Counted from the stretch's first letter, positions 17,400 through 25,663 are shown. The stretch is 64,000 nucleotides of DNA from Nonomuraea maritima (GCF_900100395.1 NZ_FNFB01000032.1:19915-83914); one strand, 5' to 3'. A program made the numbers and translations. The notes: generated from the sequence alone by a model not told the origin.

Positions 17400-18959
17400 T
17401 TGAAGCGCATCCTCATCCCCGCCGGTGGCGTCGTCATGGCCACCGGTCTTCTGGCCGCCGGCCTGGCCGGCACCGCCACCGCTGACACGGTCGTCGCCAA
17501 GGACACCATGGCGTCCTCCGCCGCCAACGCGAAGGCCATCGCGCAGTTCTGGGCGGAGAACAACGGTGCTGCCCTGAAGGCCGCCAAGGAGTCGAACGTC
17601 TGGGACAACTCCGACGTCGCCAAGCTGCAGAGCAAGGGTGGCTACAGCTCCGACACCAAGCCGGGCTCCACCGCGCCGATCGGCCAGGAGAAGAAGACCA
17701 CCACCAAGGTCCAGAACGTCAACATGCCGAAGACCATCGGCAAGGTGTTCTTCGTCAACAGCAAGGGCGAGAAGAAGTGGTGCTCCGCCACTTCGATCCA
17801 GTCGAAGTACCGCAACCTGGTCGCCACGGCCGGCCACTGCGTCTACGACACCGCCACCAACTCGGATGTCATGGACAAGTGGGTCTTCGTCCCCGGTTAC
17901 TACCAGGGCAAGTCTCCGTTCGGCATCTACGTCGGCAAGCAGGCCTTCACCCACTACGACTTCGACGTCTACGAGGACTACGACCGCGACTACGCGTTCG
18001 TGACCGTCTACAACGGCGTCAAGCTCGACGGTGGCCAGTCCAAGCAGGTCTCCAAGGCCGAGTTCGACAAGTACGAGGGCGTCAAGGACGCCAAGGACGT
18101 CGAGATCACCCGCGAGGAGTTCCGTCGCGGCAAGCTCGACCCCACCTCCACCGAGGCGTACTGGGCCAAGCGCGGCAGCAAGGCCGAGCTGACCGGCCCC
18201 GACTACCCCGGCGCCGAGGTCATCAAGGTCGAGGTCACCGAGGGCGTGTGGAAGCAGGCCCGGGTCGGCAAGGGCAACGGGCGCAAGTTCGGCACGCCGA
18301 TCACCGAGATCGTGACCGAGAGCCAGGCCGTCGCCTACGCCAAGAAGCAGGACCGGCACTTCGACCTGGGCGAGCGCTGGCCGACCCCCACCAAGGAGTA
18401 CCCGGCGACGGTCAGCAAGGACCGTCGGGGCAACTACACCATCACCCACTACTACGTGCAGCAGTGGCAGAAGCCCGGCTCCGACACGAAGTACTACAAG
18501 ACCGTCTTCTACATCGTCGAGGGCTTCGCCAAGGACGCGGGCCGTCTCGGTGACAACGTGGGCGGCCAGGGCTTCGCGTGGAACCAGCCGACGGGCAAGT
18601 ACGTCCGCGTGTTCGGCTACCCGGCCGCGCCGCACCCCGACGGCAACAAGAACTACACGGGCGTCACGCCCAAGTGGTGCTACGGCAAGACGAGCTCCAA
18701 GCTGCAGGGCTCGGCCGCCAAGAAGATCGAGGAGCACGTCGCCCTCAAGTGCGCCATGACCGAGGGCGCCGACGGTGGTCCGTGGCTGTACAAGTACAGC
18801 AACGCCAAGCGCCTCGGCTACGTCAACGGTGTCATCAGCACCTTCAACGACCAGGACGGCAACGGCCGGGTCGACTACATCTCCTCGCCGTACTTCGACG
18901 GTGAGACCAACACCGTCTACAAGGCCGCCTCGGCCGCGTGGTCCGGCAAGATTGTCTGA
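17400..18959 (+). CDS. Secreted trypsin-fold protein, paralog 4 (Ser replaced by Asp, large insert)
   Basis: A 519-residue protein starting at a TTG 8 nt after AAGGAG, giving LKRILIPAGGVV and a signal peptide ending about ATA. FW motif IAQFWAENNGAALKAAK. His146 (TAGHC) and Asp197 (DRDYAFV) are kept; the nucleophile position is Asp458 in GADGGPW. Between them is an extra segment of about 150 residues (roughly 205-375) rich in Lys, Asp, Glu and Tyr, including GPDYPGAEV and ITHYYVQQW, which is shared with paralogs 5 and 6. More codons end in T (CGT, GGT) than in neighbouring genes, suggesting strong expression. Probably a secreted pseudoprotease or binding protein. Confidence 0.88.
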   Translation: MKRILIPAGGVVMATGLLAAGLAGTATADTVVAKDTMASSAANAKAIAQFWAENNGAALKAAKESNVWDNSDVAKLQSKGGYSSDTKPGSTAPIGQEKKTTTKVQNVNMPKTIGKVFFVNSKGEKKWCSATSIQSKYRNLVATAGHCVYDTATNSDVMDKWVFVPGYYQGKSPFGIYVGKQAFTHYDFDVYEDYDRDYAFVTVYNGVKLDGGQSKQVSKAEFDKYEGVKDAKDVEITREEFRRGKLDPTSTEAYWAKRGSKAELTGPDYPGAEVIKVEVTEGVWKQARVGKGNGRKFGTPITEIVTESQAVAYAKKQDRHFDLGERWPTPTKEYPATVSKDRRGNYTITHYYVQQWQKPGSDTKYYKTVFYIVEGFAKDAGRLGDNVGGQGFAWNQPTGKYVRVFGYPAAPHPDGNKNYTGVTPKWCYGKTSSKLQGSAAKKIEEHVALKCAMTEGADGGPWLYKYSNAKRLGYVNGVISTFNDQDGNGRVDYISSPYFDGETNTVYKAASAAWSGKIV

Positions 18960-19006
18960 GTGACGCTCAGCGATCGGTTCTGAACCGTTCGTGCTCGCGT
19001 GACATG

Positions 19007-19036
19007 GAAAGGGCCCGGCAGCTGCCGGGCCCTTTC
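19007..19036 (+). terminator. Hairpin terminator after paralog 4
   Basis: A perfect 30-bp palindrome: gaaagggcccggcag directly followed by its reverse complement, then gcttttctt. The strongest terminator in the array, 47 bp after the stop. Confidence 0.9.
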
Positions 19037-19101
19037 GCTTTTCTTCAGAAAGTGTTGGGCGCTTGGACGCACGGAGCGCCCGGACGGTGCCATCAAGCCG
19101 A

Positions 19102-19117
19102 TGTGATCTGCGTCACA
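19102..19117. promoter_or_regulatory. Perfect CRP-type palindrome upstream of paralog 5
   Basis: TGTGA-TCTGCG-TCACA fully matches the CRP/FNR-family consensus TGTGA-N6-TCACA. It is in a 434-bp gene-free region, 65 bp past the terminator of paralog 4 and 292 bp before the start of paralog 5. It may control paralog 5, or another transcript starting in the gap. Confidence 0.6.
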
Positions 19118-19316
19118 TACGCCTCGGAGCAGGGATCGGCCGGCCACCTGGCTCCCGCCGGCCCTCTCGGCGACGCGCTCATGTTGATCAGGGCAAACGG
19201 CCAGAAGCCCGACCAACAACGCCTCCCGGGCATCAGCCGTTTAAACATCACAGGACGGTAACGGCCCGACATGTCGCATCTTTCCCCTCAAAGCAGCTAC
19301 CCGGGATCAAGATCGA

Positions 19317-19359
19317 CACTGTATGTTCCTGGCTATCCCTTTACTGACGCATGGGACGC
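19317..19359 (+). promoter_or_regulatory. Conserved upstream block, copy C (paralog 5)
   Basis: The reference copy of the shared upstream block; 40 of 43 positions match copy B. Its 31-bp core ends 47 bp before the GTG start. The equal spacing in three genes and the conservation in non-coding DNA argue for a promoter or mRNA-leader function. Confidence 0.7.
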
Positions 19360-19393
19360 AAGAGGCGTTCCACGACAGCGCAAGGAGTTACCC

Positions 19394-20905
19394 GTGAAGC
19401 GCATTCTCCTCCCGGCCGGTGGCGCCATTCTGGCCACTGGTCTTCTGGCTGCCGGCCTCGCCGGCACCGCCCAGGCCGACGGCAAGGTCGCGTCCGACGC
19501 CCTCGCGGCGAACGCTGCCAAGGCCGCCGAGACCCTGGACTTCTGGACCAAGTCCGACAACGCGGCGCTCAAGGGCGCTGTGGCCTTCAACCCCGACACC
19601 CTCGAGGTCGCCAAGATCCAGAGTGGTGGCTCCTACTCCGCCGACACGAAGCCGGGCACCACGGCTCCGATCGGCGAGGAGAAGAAGACCACGGTCAAGG
19701 TTCAGAACGTCAACCTGCCGAAGACGATCGGCAAGGTCTTCTTCGAGGGCCGCGACGGCAAGCTGTACTGGTGCTCCGGTACCTCGATCCAGTCGCAGTA
19801 CCGCAACCTGGTCGCCACGGCCGGTCACTGCGTGTACGACATCGCGGCGAACGACGAGGTCGTGTCGCGCTGGGTCTTCGTCCCCGGTTACTACCAGGGC
19901 AAGGCTCCGTTCGGCATCTACGTGGGTAAGCAGGCCTTCACCCACTACGACTTCGACATCTACGAGGACTTCGACCGCGACTACGCCTTCGTCACCGTCT
20001 ACGACGGCATCGGCGGCGTGCTCAACAAGCCGAAGCAGGTCACCAAGGCCGAGTACGACAAGTACGAGGGCCAGAAGGAGGCCAAGGAGGTCGAGGTCTC
20101 CAAGGCTGAGTTCGACAAGGGCCGTCTCGACCCGAAGACCACGGACTTCTACTCCTTCAAGTGGGGCCGCGGCGACCAGAACGTTGGTCCGGACTACCCC
20201 GGTGCCGAGGTCGGCAAGGACGAAGTCTCGAAGAAGGACTACTACGACGCCCGGATCGGCAAGGGCAACGGTTACCGGTTCGGTGAGCCCCTCACCGAGA
20301 ACGTGACCGAGCGCGAGGCCAAGCTCTACAAGTACAAGGGCGGCAAGGGCGACATCCACGAGGACCGCGCCGGCAACTGGACCATCACGCGCTACTTCGT
20401 GCAGAAGTGGGTCAAGCCGGGCTCCGCGCCCAAGTTCATCCGCACCGACTTCTACATCTTCGTCAACGAGGTGAAGAGCGTTGGTCGCCTCGGCGACAAC
20501 GTCGGTGGCCAGGGTGTCGCGTGGAACCAGCCGACCGGCAAGTACGTCCGCACCTTCGGTTACCCCTACGGCCCGCACCTGGACGGCAACCGTCCTTACA
20601 CCGGTGTGACGCCGAAGTGGTGCTACGGCAAGACCGCGAGCAAGGTTCTGACCATCCCGTCCAAGAAGGTCGAGGAGCAGCAGAGCCTGAAGTGCGCCGT
20701 GACCGCCGGTTACGACGGTGGCCCGTGGCTGTACAACTACAGCAACGCCAAGCGTCTCGGCTACGTCAACGGTGTCACCAGCCTCATCGCTGACACCGAC
20801 AAGAACAACCGCTACGACACGATCACCTCGGCGATCTTCGACGGCGAGGCTGCTGCGATCTACAAGGCCGCTGCGGCCACGTACTCCGGCAAGCTCGTCC
20901 CGTAG
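19394..20905 (+). CDS. Secreted trypsin-fold protein, paralog 5 (Ser replaced by Asp, large insert)
   Basis: A 503-residue protein starting at a GTG after AAGGAG (VKRILLPAGGAIL), with a signal peptide to about AQA and the motif TLDFWTKSDNAALKGA. His145 and Asp196 are kept; the nucleophile position is Asp441 in GYDGGPW. The large insert (about 205-360) carries GPDYPGAEV and ITRYFVQKW, as in paralog 4. It is so similar to paralog 4 in the first 200 residues, leader and promoter block that a recent tandem duplication is the best explanation. Many codons end in T, suggesting high expression. Its own terminator follows. Confidence 0.88.
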   Translation: MKRILLPAGGAILATGLLAAGLAGTAQADGKVASDALAANAAKAAETLDFWTKSDNAALKGAVAFNPDTLEVAKIQSGGSYSADTKPGTTAPIGEEKKTTVKVQNVNLPKTIGKVFFEGRDGKLYWCSGTSIQSQYRNLVATAGHCVYDIAANDEVVSRWVFVPGYYQGKAPFGIYVGKQAFTHYDFDIYEDFDRDYAFVTVYDGIGGVLNKPKQVTKAEYDKYEGQKEAKEVEVSKAEFDKGRLDPKTTDFYSFKWGRGDQNVGPDYPGAEVGKDEVSKKDYYDARIGKGNGYRFGEPLTENVTEREAKLYKYKGGKGDIHEDRAGNWTITRYFVQKWVKPGSAPKFIRTDFYIFVNEVKSVGRLGDNVGGQGVAWNQPTGKYVRTFGYPYGPHLDGNRPYTGVTPKWCYGKTASKVLTIPSKKVEEQQSLKCAVTAGYDGGPWLYNYSNAKRLGYVNGVTSLIADTDKNNRYDTITSAIFDGEAAAIYKAAAATYSGKLVP

Positions 20906-20956
20906 TTCGCTGGATCGTTGAACGAGCGACTCGTTCTTCGGCAGTAGAGCAACAAA

Positions 20957-20989
20957 CCAAAGGGCTCGGCATCCAGCCGGGCCCTTTGG
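20957..20989 (+). terminator. Hairpin terminator after paralog 5
   Basis: A 14-bp stem with one wobble pair, ccaaagggctcggc (20957-20970) with gccgggccctttgg (20976-20989), then cctttctg. Confidence 0.88.
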
Positions 20990-21102
20990 CCTTTCTGCGC
21001 CCTTTCAGCTGAGAAAGCTGTGAATATCGTGAAGATCCACGCCACTGTTATGTCTGTGCCGATAGGGTCTTTACGCCCGTTTTGACAACCGTGGAGCCCT
21101 CC

Positions 21103-22599
21103 GTGAAGCGCCTGCTCATCCCCCTTGCCGCAGCCAGCCTGAGCGCCGCCGCCCTCGCCATTCCCGCCGGTGCCGCCCCCAGCTGGGCCACCGACGACCT
21201 CACCCCCAAGCCCGCCGACGCCTACGGCGTGGCCGACTTCTGGAACAAGTCCAACGGCGCCGCCCTGCGCAAGGCCACCCAGTACACCCTGGACACCAAG
21301 GTCGTGCCGAAGCTGGTCCACGCCAAGACCACCGACACGACCGACGGCAAGCCGGGCATGACCGGCCCGTCCACGACGGCGAAGCCGACCGCGTCCAAGA
21401 ACGTGAACCTGCCCAAGACCATCGGCAAGGTGTTCTTCCAGGACAAGGACGGCGAGTACCACTGGTGCTCGGCCACCTCCATCCAGTCCCAGTACCGCAA
21501 CCTGGTCGCCACCGCCGGCCACTGCGTCTTCGAGGCCGGCAGCAAGGAGGACGTCTACGACAAGTGGGTGTTCGTCCCCGGCTACTACCAGGGCAAGGCC
21601 CCGTACGGCATCTACGTCGGCGCGTACGCCTTCACCGCCTACGACCTCGACCTCTACGACGACTACGACGGCGACTTCGCCTTTGTCGCCGTCCACAACG
21701 GTGTGAGCCTGGCCGCCGAGAAGCAGGTGTCGGCCAAGGAGTACAAGGAGTGGGCCGGCGACAAGTGGATCAAGCCGCGCGAGATCGACGAGAAGGAGTT
21801 CCGCTCGTGCCTGCTGAACCTCGGCGAGTGCTGGTCCGAGGGCAAGGACACGAAGGCTGACCTCGTCGGCCCCGACCACCCCGAGGCCGTCCTCGAGAAG
21901 ATCGAGGTCAACGCGACCAAGTACAAGTACGCGAAGGTCGGCAAGGGCCAGGGCTTCAAGTTCGGCGAGCCCGAGGTCGAGCAGGTCACCGAGGCCGAGT
22001 GGCGCGCGTACAAGGGCCTGGGCACGAGGAGCACCGGCCCTGACAAGGCCGGCAACTACACGATCACCCACTACTACACCCAGCAGTGGGTCAAGCCCGG
22101 CACCGCGCGCAAGTACTTCGCGCCGATCTACGTCATCGGCATCGCCAAGGACATGGGTCGCCTCGGCGACGTTGTCGGTGGTCAGGGTGTCGCCTGGAAC
22201 CAGCCGCTCGGCCAGTCGGTGACCGTCTTCGGCTACCCCGGCGCCGCCCACCCCGACGGCGACAAGCCGTACACGGGCGTCACGCCGAAGTGGTGCGCGG
22301 GCAAGACCAGCACGAAGAGCTGGCAGGTCAACACGTTCCGGGTCGAGACCCACCAGGTGCTGAAGTGCTCCATGACCGGCGGCGCCGACGGCGGCCCCTG
22401 GCTCATGAAGTACGACAACAACAAGCGCACCGGCTACGTCAACGGCGTGACGAGCATGTTCCACGACTACGACGGCAACGAGCGCATCGACTACGTCAGC
22501 TCGGCCATCTTCGACGGCGAGACCGCCGACGTCTACAAGAAGGCCAACCTGGCGCAGACGAAGTCGATCGTCGGCCCCAACGGCGAGCTGCTCAAGTAG
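21103..22599 (+). CDS. Secreted trypsin-fold protein, paralog 6 (Ser replaced by Asp, large insert)
   Basis: A 498-residue protein starting at a GTG 6 nt after GGAG (VKRLLIPLAAASL), with a signal peptide ending about AGA and the motif VADFWNKSNGAALRKATQYT. His140 (TAGHC) and Asp191 (DGDFAFV) are kept; the nucleophile position is Asp429 in GADGGPW. The insert shared with paralogs 4 and 5 is present but divergent, with GPDHPEAV, ITHYYTQQW and an extra possible disulfide (SCLLNLGECW). Codon use is GC-ending like the genome average, unlike paralogs 4 and 5. Only a weak resemblance to the upstream block is visible. The C-terminus GPNGELLK matches paralog 3. Confidence 0.88.
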   Translation: MKRLLIPLAAASLSAAALAIPAGAAPSWATDDLTPKPADAYGVADFWNKSNGAALRKATQYTLDTKVVPKLVHAKTTDTTDGKPGMTGPSTTAKPTASKNVNLPKTIGKVFFQDKDGEYHWCSATSIQSQYRNLVATAGHCVFEAGSKEDVYDKWVFVPGYYQGKAPYGIYVGAYAFTAYDLDLYDDYDGDFAFVAVHNGVSLAAEKQVSAKEYKEWAGDKWIKPREIDEKEFRSCLLNLGECWSEGKDTKADLVGPDHPEAVLEKIEVNATKYKYAKVGKGQGFKFGEPEVEQVTEAEWRAYKGLGTRSTGPDKAGNYTITHYYTQQWVKPGTARKYFAPIYVIGIAKDMGRLGDVVGGQGVAWNQPLGQSVTVFGYPGAAHPDGDKPYTGVTPKWCAGKTSTKSWQVNTFRVETHQVLKCSMTGGADGGPWLMKYDNNKRTGYVNGVTSMFHDYDGNERIDYVSSAIFDGETADVYKKANLAQTKSIVGPNGELLK

Positions 22600-22619
22600 C
22601 CTGCCGAGCACGTACGAGC

Positions 22620-22647
22620 ACGGCCCGGGCCACAAGGCCCGGGCCGT
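22620..22647. terminator. Bidirectional hairpin terminator
   Basis: Perfect 12-bp stem, acggcccgggcc (22620-22631) with ggcccgggccgt (22636-22647), loop acaa, then ttc. It lies between the converging paralog 6 and TPR-regulator genes and can serve both. Confidence 0.9.
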
Positions 22648-22655
22648 TTCGCGTC

Positions 22656-24002
22656 TCAGACGGCCGTGAGTTCCCGCAGCCGCCGCACCGGCCGCTCGTT
22701 GCGGTAGGGGTGCAGCCGCCGCCGTAGGTCGGCGGCGTACGAGCGCGACCGTACCGACTGCAGACCGCCCGCGAGCGCCAGCGCGTCGTTCACGGCCGTG
22801 CAGGCCTCCTCCAGCTCCCCGCACTGCAGGAGGCCGGCCGCGAGCAGCGACAGGTTGAACATCCGCCCCCGGACGTAGCGGCCGTCCATGTCGAGCGAGC
22901 GGCGCGCCTGCTCGACGGTGCGCCTGCCGTCGCCGAGGTCGCGGAAGCAGTGGGCGAACTTCGCCGACAGGTACGCCTCGTCGAAGTAGCTGAGCCACGG
23001 GGGCTCCTTGTCGGGCTTGCGCGCGGCGAAGGCGCGCTCGGCCGCATTCAGCGAGGCCGAGCAGGCGCGCGCGTCACCGAGCCCGGCGTGCGCGTGCGCC
23101 TCCAGGACGTGCGCGGACGACTGCAGCGTCTTGATCCCCGCCGTCCGGGCCGCCAGCTGGGATGCCCTGGCGAGGTCGAGCGCGTGAGCCGGCTGGCCCA
23201 TGTAGATCGCCTGGTGGGCCATGCCCGCCAGGATCTCACCGCCCAGGGTGTGGTCGCCCGCTCCCCTGGCCAGGCTGAGCGCCTGGATGAGGTAGCGCTG
23301 GGCGAGGCCGTGCTGCTCCATGTCGTAGGCCATCCAGCCCGCGAGCCGGGTCAGCTCGGCCGCCGCCGCGGCCAGCTCCTTGCCGGTGGCCGTGCTGTAC
23401 GAGCCGTCCTTCAGCAACGGGGAGACCGCGGTGTCGAGGTACTTGACCACCGAGTTGCGCACCCGGCCGCTGCCGAAGCGGTTGTCGAGCTCGCCGAAGG
23501 AACGAGTGACCTCTTTGATCGCGGTGATGTCGGAGTGGCCCACCCGTCGCGAGCCGTCGCCGCCCACGTCGGGCCCTGGCGGCGACGTCAGCCAGCGCAT
23601 CGCGCCGACGGAGCCCGCTCCTATCGCGAACGTCGAGTCGACCAGGAATTTTCGTCTCTCCACATCGGCCCGCCACAACGCCGTCACGGTCGTGATCCCC
23701 TCCTGCCACGTGTGCGTGAACTCCTGGCCGAGATCGAGGGGGGTGCAGGGGGCGGGCATCCCCAGGTGTTCGGGGGTGACCGATCTGCCCAGCCGTAACG
23801 CGAAGACCTCGGCGAGCAAGGACGGGACGGGATCGCGTGGCCGCTGGCCCCCGATCCACCGAAGTACGGAGCTGTGGTCGTACTTGAGGCCCGGGGTGCC
23901 GCGTGCGGCTCCGAGGTGGTTGAGACACCTGGCCAGTCCTTTGTGAGAAAAGCCCGCCTCCGCGATGAGCTGCTGCAGCAGGTGGTTCGGCTCGCGTTCC
24001 AT
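22656..24002 (-). CDS. Helix-turn-helix/TPR transcriptional regulator
   Basis: A 448-residue regulator. The N-terminal 80 residues contain a divergent helix-turn-helix of a Streptomyces-type family (REPNHLLQQLIAEAGFSH, then DHSSVLRWIGGQRP and RLGRSVTPEHLGMP), reminiscent of NsdA-like regulators of development and antibiotic production. From about residue 180 it is alpha-helical with TPR-like units (AHALDLARASQLAA, ACSASLNAAERAF, RRTVEQARRSLDM). The ATG at 24002 is chosen because GAGGAG lies 4-5 nt upstream. No signal or membrane segment. It converges on the protease array, but no sequence evidence links them. Confidence 0.8.
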   Translation of the reverse strand: MEREPNHLLQQLIAEAGFSHKGLARCLNHLGAARGTPGLKYDHSSVLRWIGGQRPRDPVPSLLAEVFALRLGRSVTPEHLGMPAPCTPLDLGQEFTHTWQEGITTVTALWRADVERRKFLVDSTFAIGAGSVGAMRWLTSPPGPDVGGDGSRRVGHSDITAIKEVTRSFGELDNRFGSGRVRNSVVKYLDTAVSPLLKDGSYSTATGKELAAAAAELTRLAGWMAYDMEQHGLAQRYLIQALSLARGAGDHTLGGEILAGMAHQAIYMGQPAHALDLARASQLAARTAGIKTLQSSAHVLEAHAHAGLGDARACSASLNAAERAFAARKPDKEPPWLSYFDEAYLSAKFAHCFRDLGDGRRTVEQARRSLDMDGRYVRGRMFNLSLLAAGLLQCGELEEACTAVNDALALAGGLQSVRSRSYAADLRRRLHPYRNERPVRRLRELTAV

Positions 24003-24067
24003 CGCTCTCCTCGTCACAGGAGTCGGCGCCCATGCCCTTACAGAGAGCTACTTTTATAGCACGTTCA

Positions 24068-24080
24068 GTAAAGGCTTTAC
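24068..24080. promoter_or_regulatory. 13-bp palindrome before the TPR regulator
   Basis: GTAAAG-G-CTTTAC is a perfect dyad, 65 bp upstream of the regulator's ATG in AT-rich DNA. A TATAAA-like element lies between it and the gene (24053-24058). A candidate autoregulatory site. Confidence 0.4.
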
Positions 24081-24160
24081 GAAGCTTTTCCCAAGACCCC
24101 TCTCTCGGAATGGCCGAAGCGCCTACCCAAAATTGGGCAAACAAACCTCAAAAAATGACA

Positions 24161-24195
24161 CGCCGGGGACACCCTCACAAAAGGCATCCCCGGCG
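24161..24195 (-). terminator. Rho-independent terminator of malic enzyme
   Basis: A 9-bp stem, cgccgggga (24161-24169) with tccccggcg (24187-24195). Read on the minus strand it is followed by TGTCATTTTTTG, a real T-run that is rare in this genome. It begins 9 bp after the malic enzyme stop. Confidence 0.88.
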
Positions 24196-24204
24196 CGTGA
24201 AGCG

Positions 24205-25395
24205 TCAAATGCGCGCGACACCGTCCGCGCGGGCCTGGGCGGCCACGGCCGCGCTCACGGCGGGCGCCACACGGTCGTCGAACGGGCTCGGGATCACGTA
24301 CGTCGCCGACAGGTCGTCGCCCACCACGGCGGCGAGCGCGTCGGCCGCGGCCACCTTCATGTTCTCGGTGATGGCGGCCGCCCGGACGTCGAGAGCCCCG
24401 CGGAACACACCGGGGAAGGCGAGCACGTTGTTGATCTGGTTGGGGAAGTCGGAACGCCCGGTGGCCACGACTTCCGCGTACTTGGCGGCCACCTCCGGGT
24501 GGATCTCCGGCGTGGGGTTCGACAGCGCGAACACGATCGCCCCCGGAGCCATGGCGGCGACGGCGGTCTCCGACAGGGTCGAGCCCGACAGTCCCACGAA
24601 CACGTCGGCGCCCTCCAGGGCCTCCTCCGTGGAGCCGGTGTGCCTGGCCCTGTTGGTGTCGCGGGCCAGGGCCTGCTTGACCCCGTTGAGGCCCTCACGG
24701 CCCTCGTAGATCATGCCCTTGGAGTCGGAGACGGCGATGTCGCCGATGCCGGCCTCCAGCAGGATGCGGGTCACGGCGACGCCAGAGGCGCCCGCTCCTG
24801 CCACCACGGCCCGCAGGTCGCCGAGCGGGCGGCCGGTCAGGCGGGCCGCGTTCCGCAGCGCCGCGAGCACCACGATGGCGGTGCCGTGCTGGTCGTCGTG
24901 GAAGACGGGGATGTCGAGCCGCTCGCGCAGCCGGGCCTCGACCTCGAAGCAGCGGGGCGCGCTGATGTCCTCGAGGTTGACGCCGCCGAACGAGGGCGCG
25001 AGCCGGGCCACGGTCTCGACGAGCGCGTCGACGTCGGTGCAGTCGAGGCAGAGCGGGACGGCGTCGACGCCCGCGAACTCCTTGAACAGCAGCGCCTTGC
25101 CCTCCATGACGGGCATGGCGGCCGACGGGCCGATGTCGCCGAGGCCGAGCACGGCGGTACCGTCGGTGACCACGGCGACGACGTTGGAGACCCAGGTGTA
25201 GTCGTGGGCGAGCGCCGGGTTCTCGGCGATGGCGCTGCAGACGCGCGCGACGCCCGGCGTGTAGGCCAGGGCGAGGTCGTCGGCGTCGCGGACCGGAACG
25301 GTGGAGCGAACCTCGATCTTGCCGCCGCGGTGCAGCGGGAAGGCCGGGTCGAGGTCGAGATTTCGGGCGGAGGAAGAATCGGGCATGGATGCCAC
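24205..25395 (-). CDS. NAD(P)-dependent malic enzyme
   Basis: About 396 residues, a short bacterial malic enzyme that oxidatively decarboxylates malate to pyruvate. The N-terminal domain has LALAYTPGVARVC with the catalytic Tyr; VEDI-type metal residues are seen as FGGVNLEDISAPRCFEVE; FHDDQHGTAIVVLAALRNAAR and a Rossmann core AVVAGAGASGVAVTRILL follow. The GTG at 25395 has GGGG 5 nt upstream; an ATG at 25386 or GTG at 25410 are alternatives. Single gene with its own terminator. It connects the TCA cycle to pyruvate and reducing power. Confidence 0.92.
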   Translation of the reverse strand: MASMPDSSSARNLDLDPAFPLHRGGKIEVRSTVPVRDADDLALAYTPGVARVCSAIAENPALAHDYTWVSNVVAVVTDGTAVLGLGDIGPSAAMPVMEGKALLFKEFAGVDAVPLCLDCTDVDALVETVARLAPSFGGVNLEDISAPRCFEVEARLRERLDIPVFHDDQHGTAIVVLAALRNAARLTGRPLGDLRAVVAGAGASGVAVTRILLEAGIGDIAVSDSKGMIYEGREGLNGVKQALARDTNRARHTGSTEEALEGADVFVGLSGSTLSETAVAAMAPGAIVFALSNPTPEIHPEVAAKYAEVVATGRSDFPNQINNVLAFPGVFRGALDVRAAAITENMKVAAADALAAVVGDDLSATYVIPSPFDDRVAPAVSAAVAAQARADGVARI

Positions 25396-25663
25396 AGCGA
25401 CCCCTGTCACTATCGGAGCGGAAGAACCTTGTGCCGACGCGCGCGAGCGGTCTGGCCTCGGTAGCTGCCAGATTCCCCTCGGTGAACGTCTGAGGGGGTT
25501 CGGGGGTCACCCGTGTGCTGATTCTGCCATATGGACAGGCGGGGCCGTACTGAAGCCGTTCCGTTGACGCATCGTTAAACGCCCGATGACGGACCGCAGC
25601 AAAACGCCCCTTAAACTGCACAAAGCGTAAGTTTTCTGGCTTTTCACTTCGAGGAGGCCGTAC

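Noticed and set aside
21044..21076. A fourth copy of the upstream block before paralog 6
   Set aside because: CACTGT and CTTTACG are present but the middle differs and the spacing to the start codon is about 27 bp rather than about 48 bp, so it was not called.
13082..22599. Paralogs 3-6 as pseudogenes
   Set aside because: All are full length with signal peptides, ribosome sites, terminators and conserved cysteines. The Ser-to-Asp change is uniform, so loss of function by decay is unlikely.
20860..22998. A 712-codon minus-strand frame opposite paralog 6
   Set aside because: Antisense of the paralog 6 gene and part of the TPR regulator; composition-driven, with no start signal or domain.
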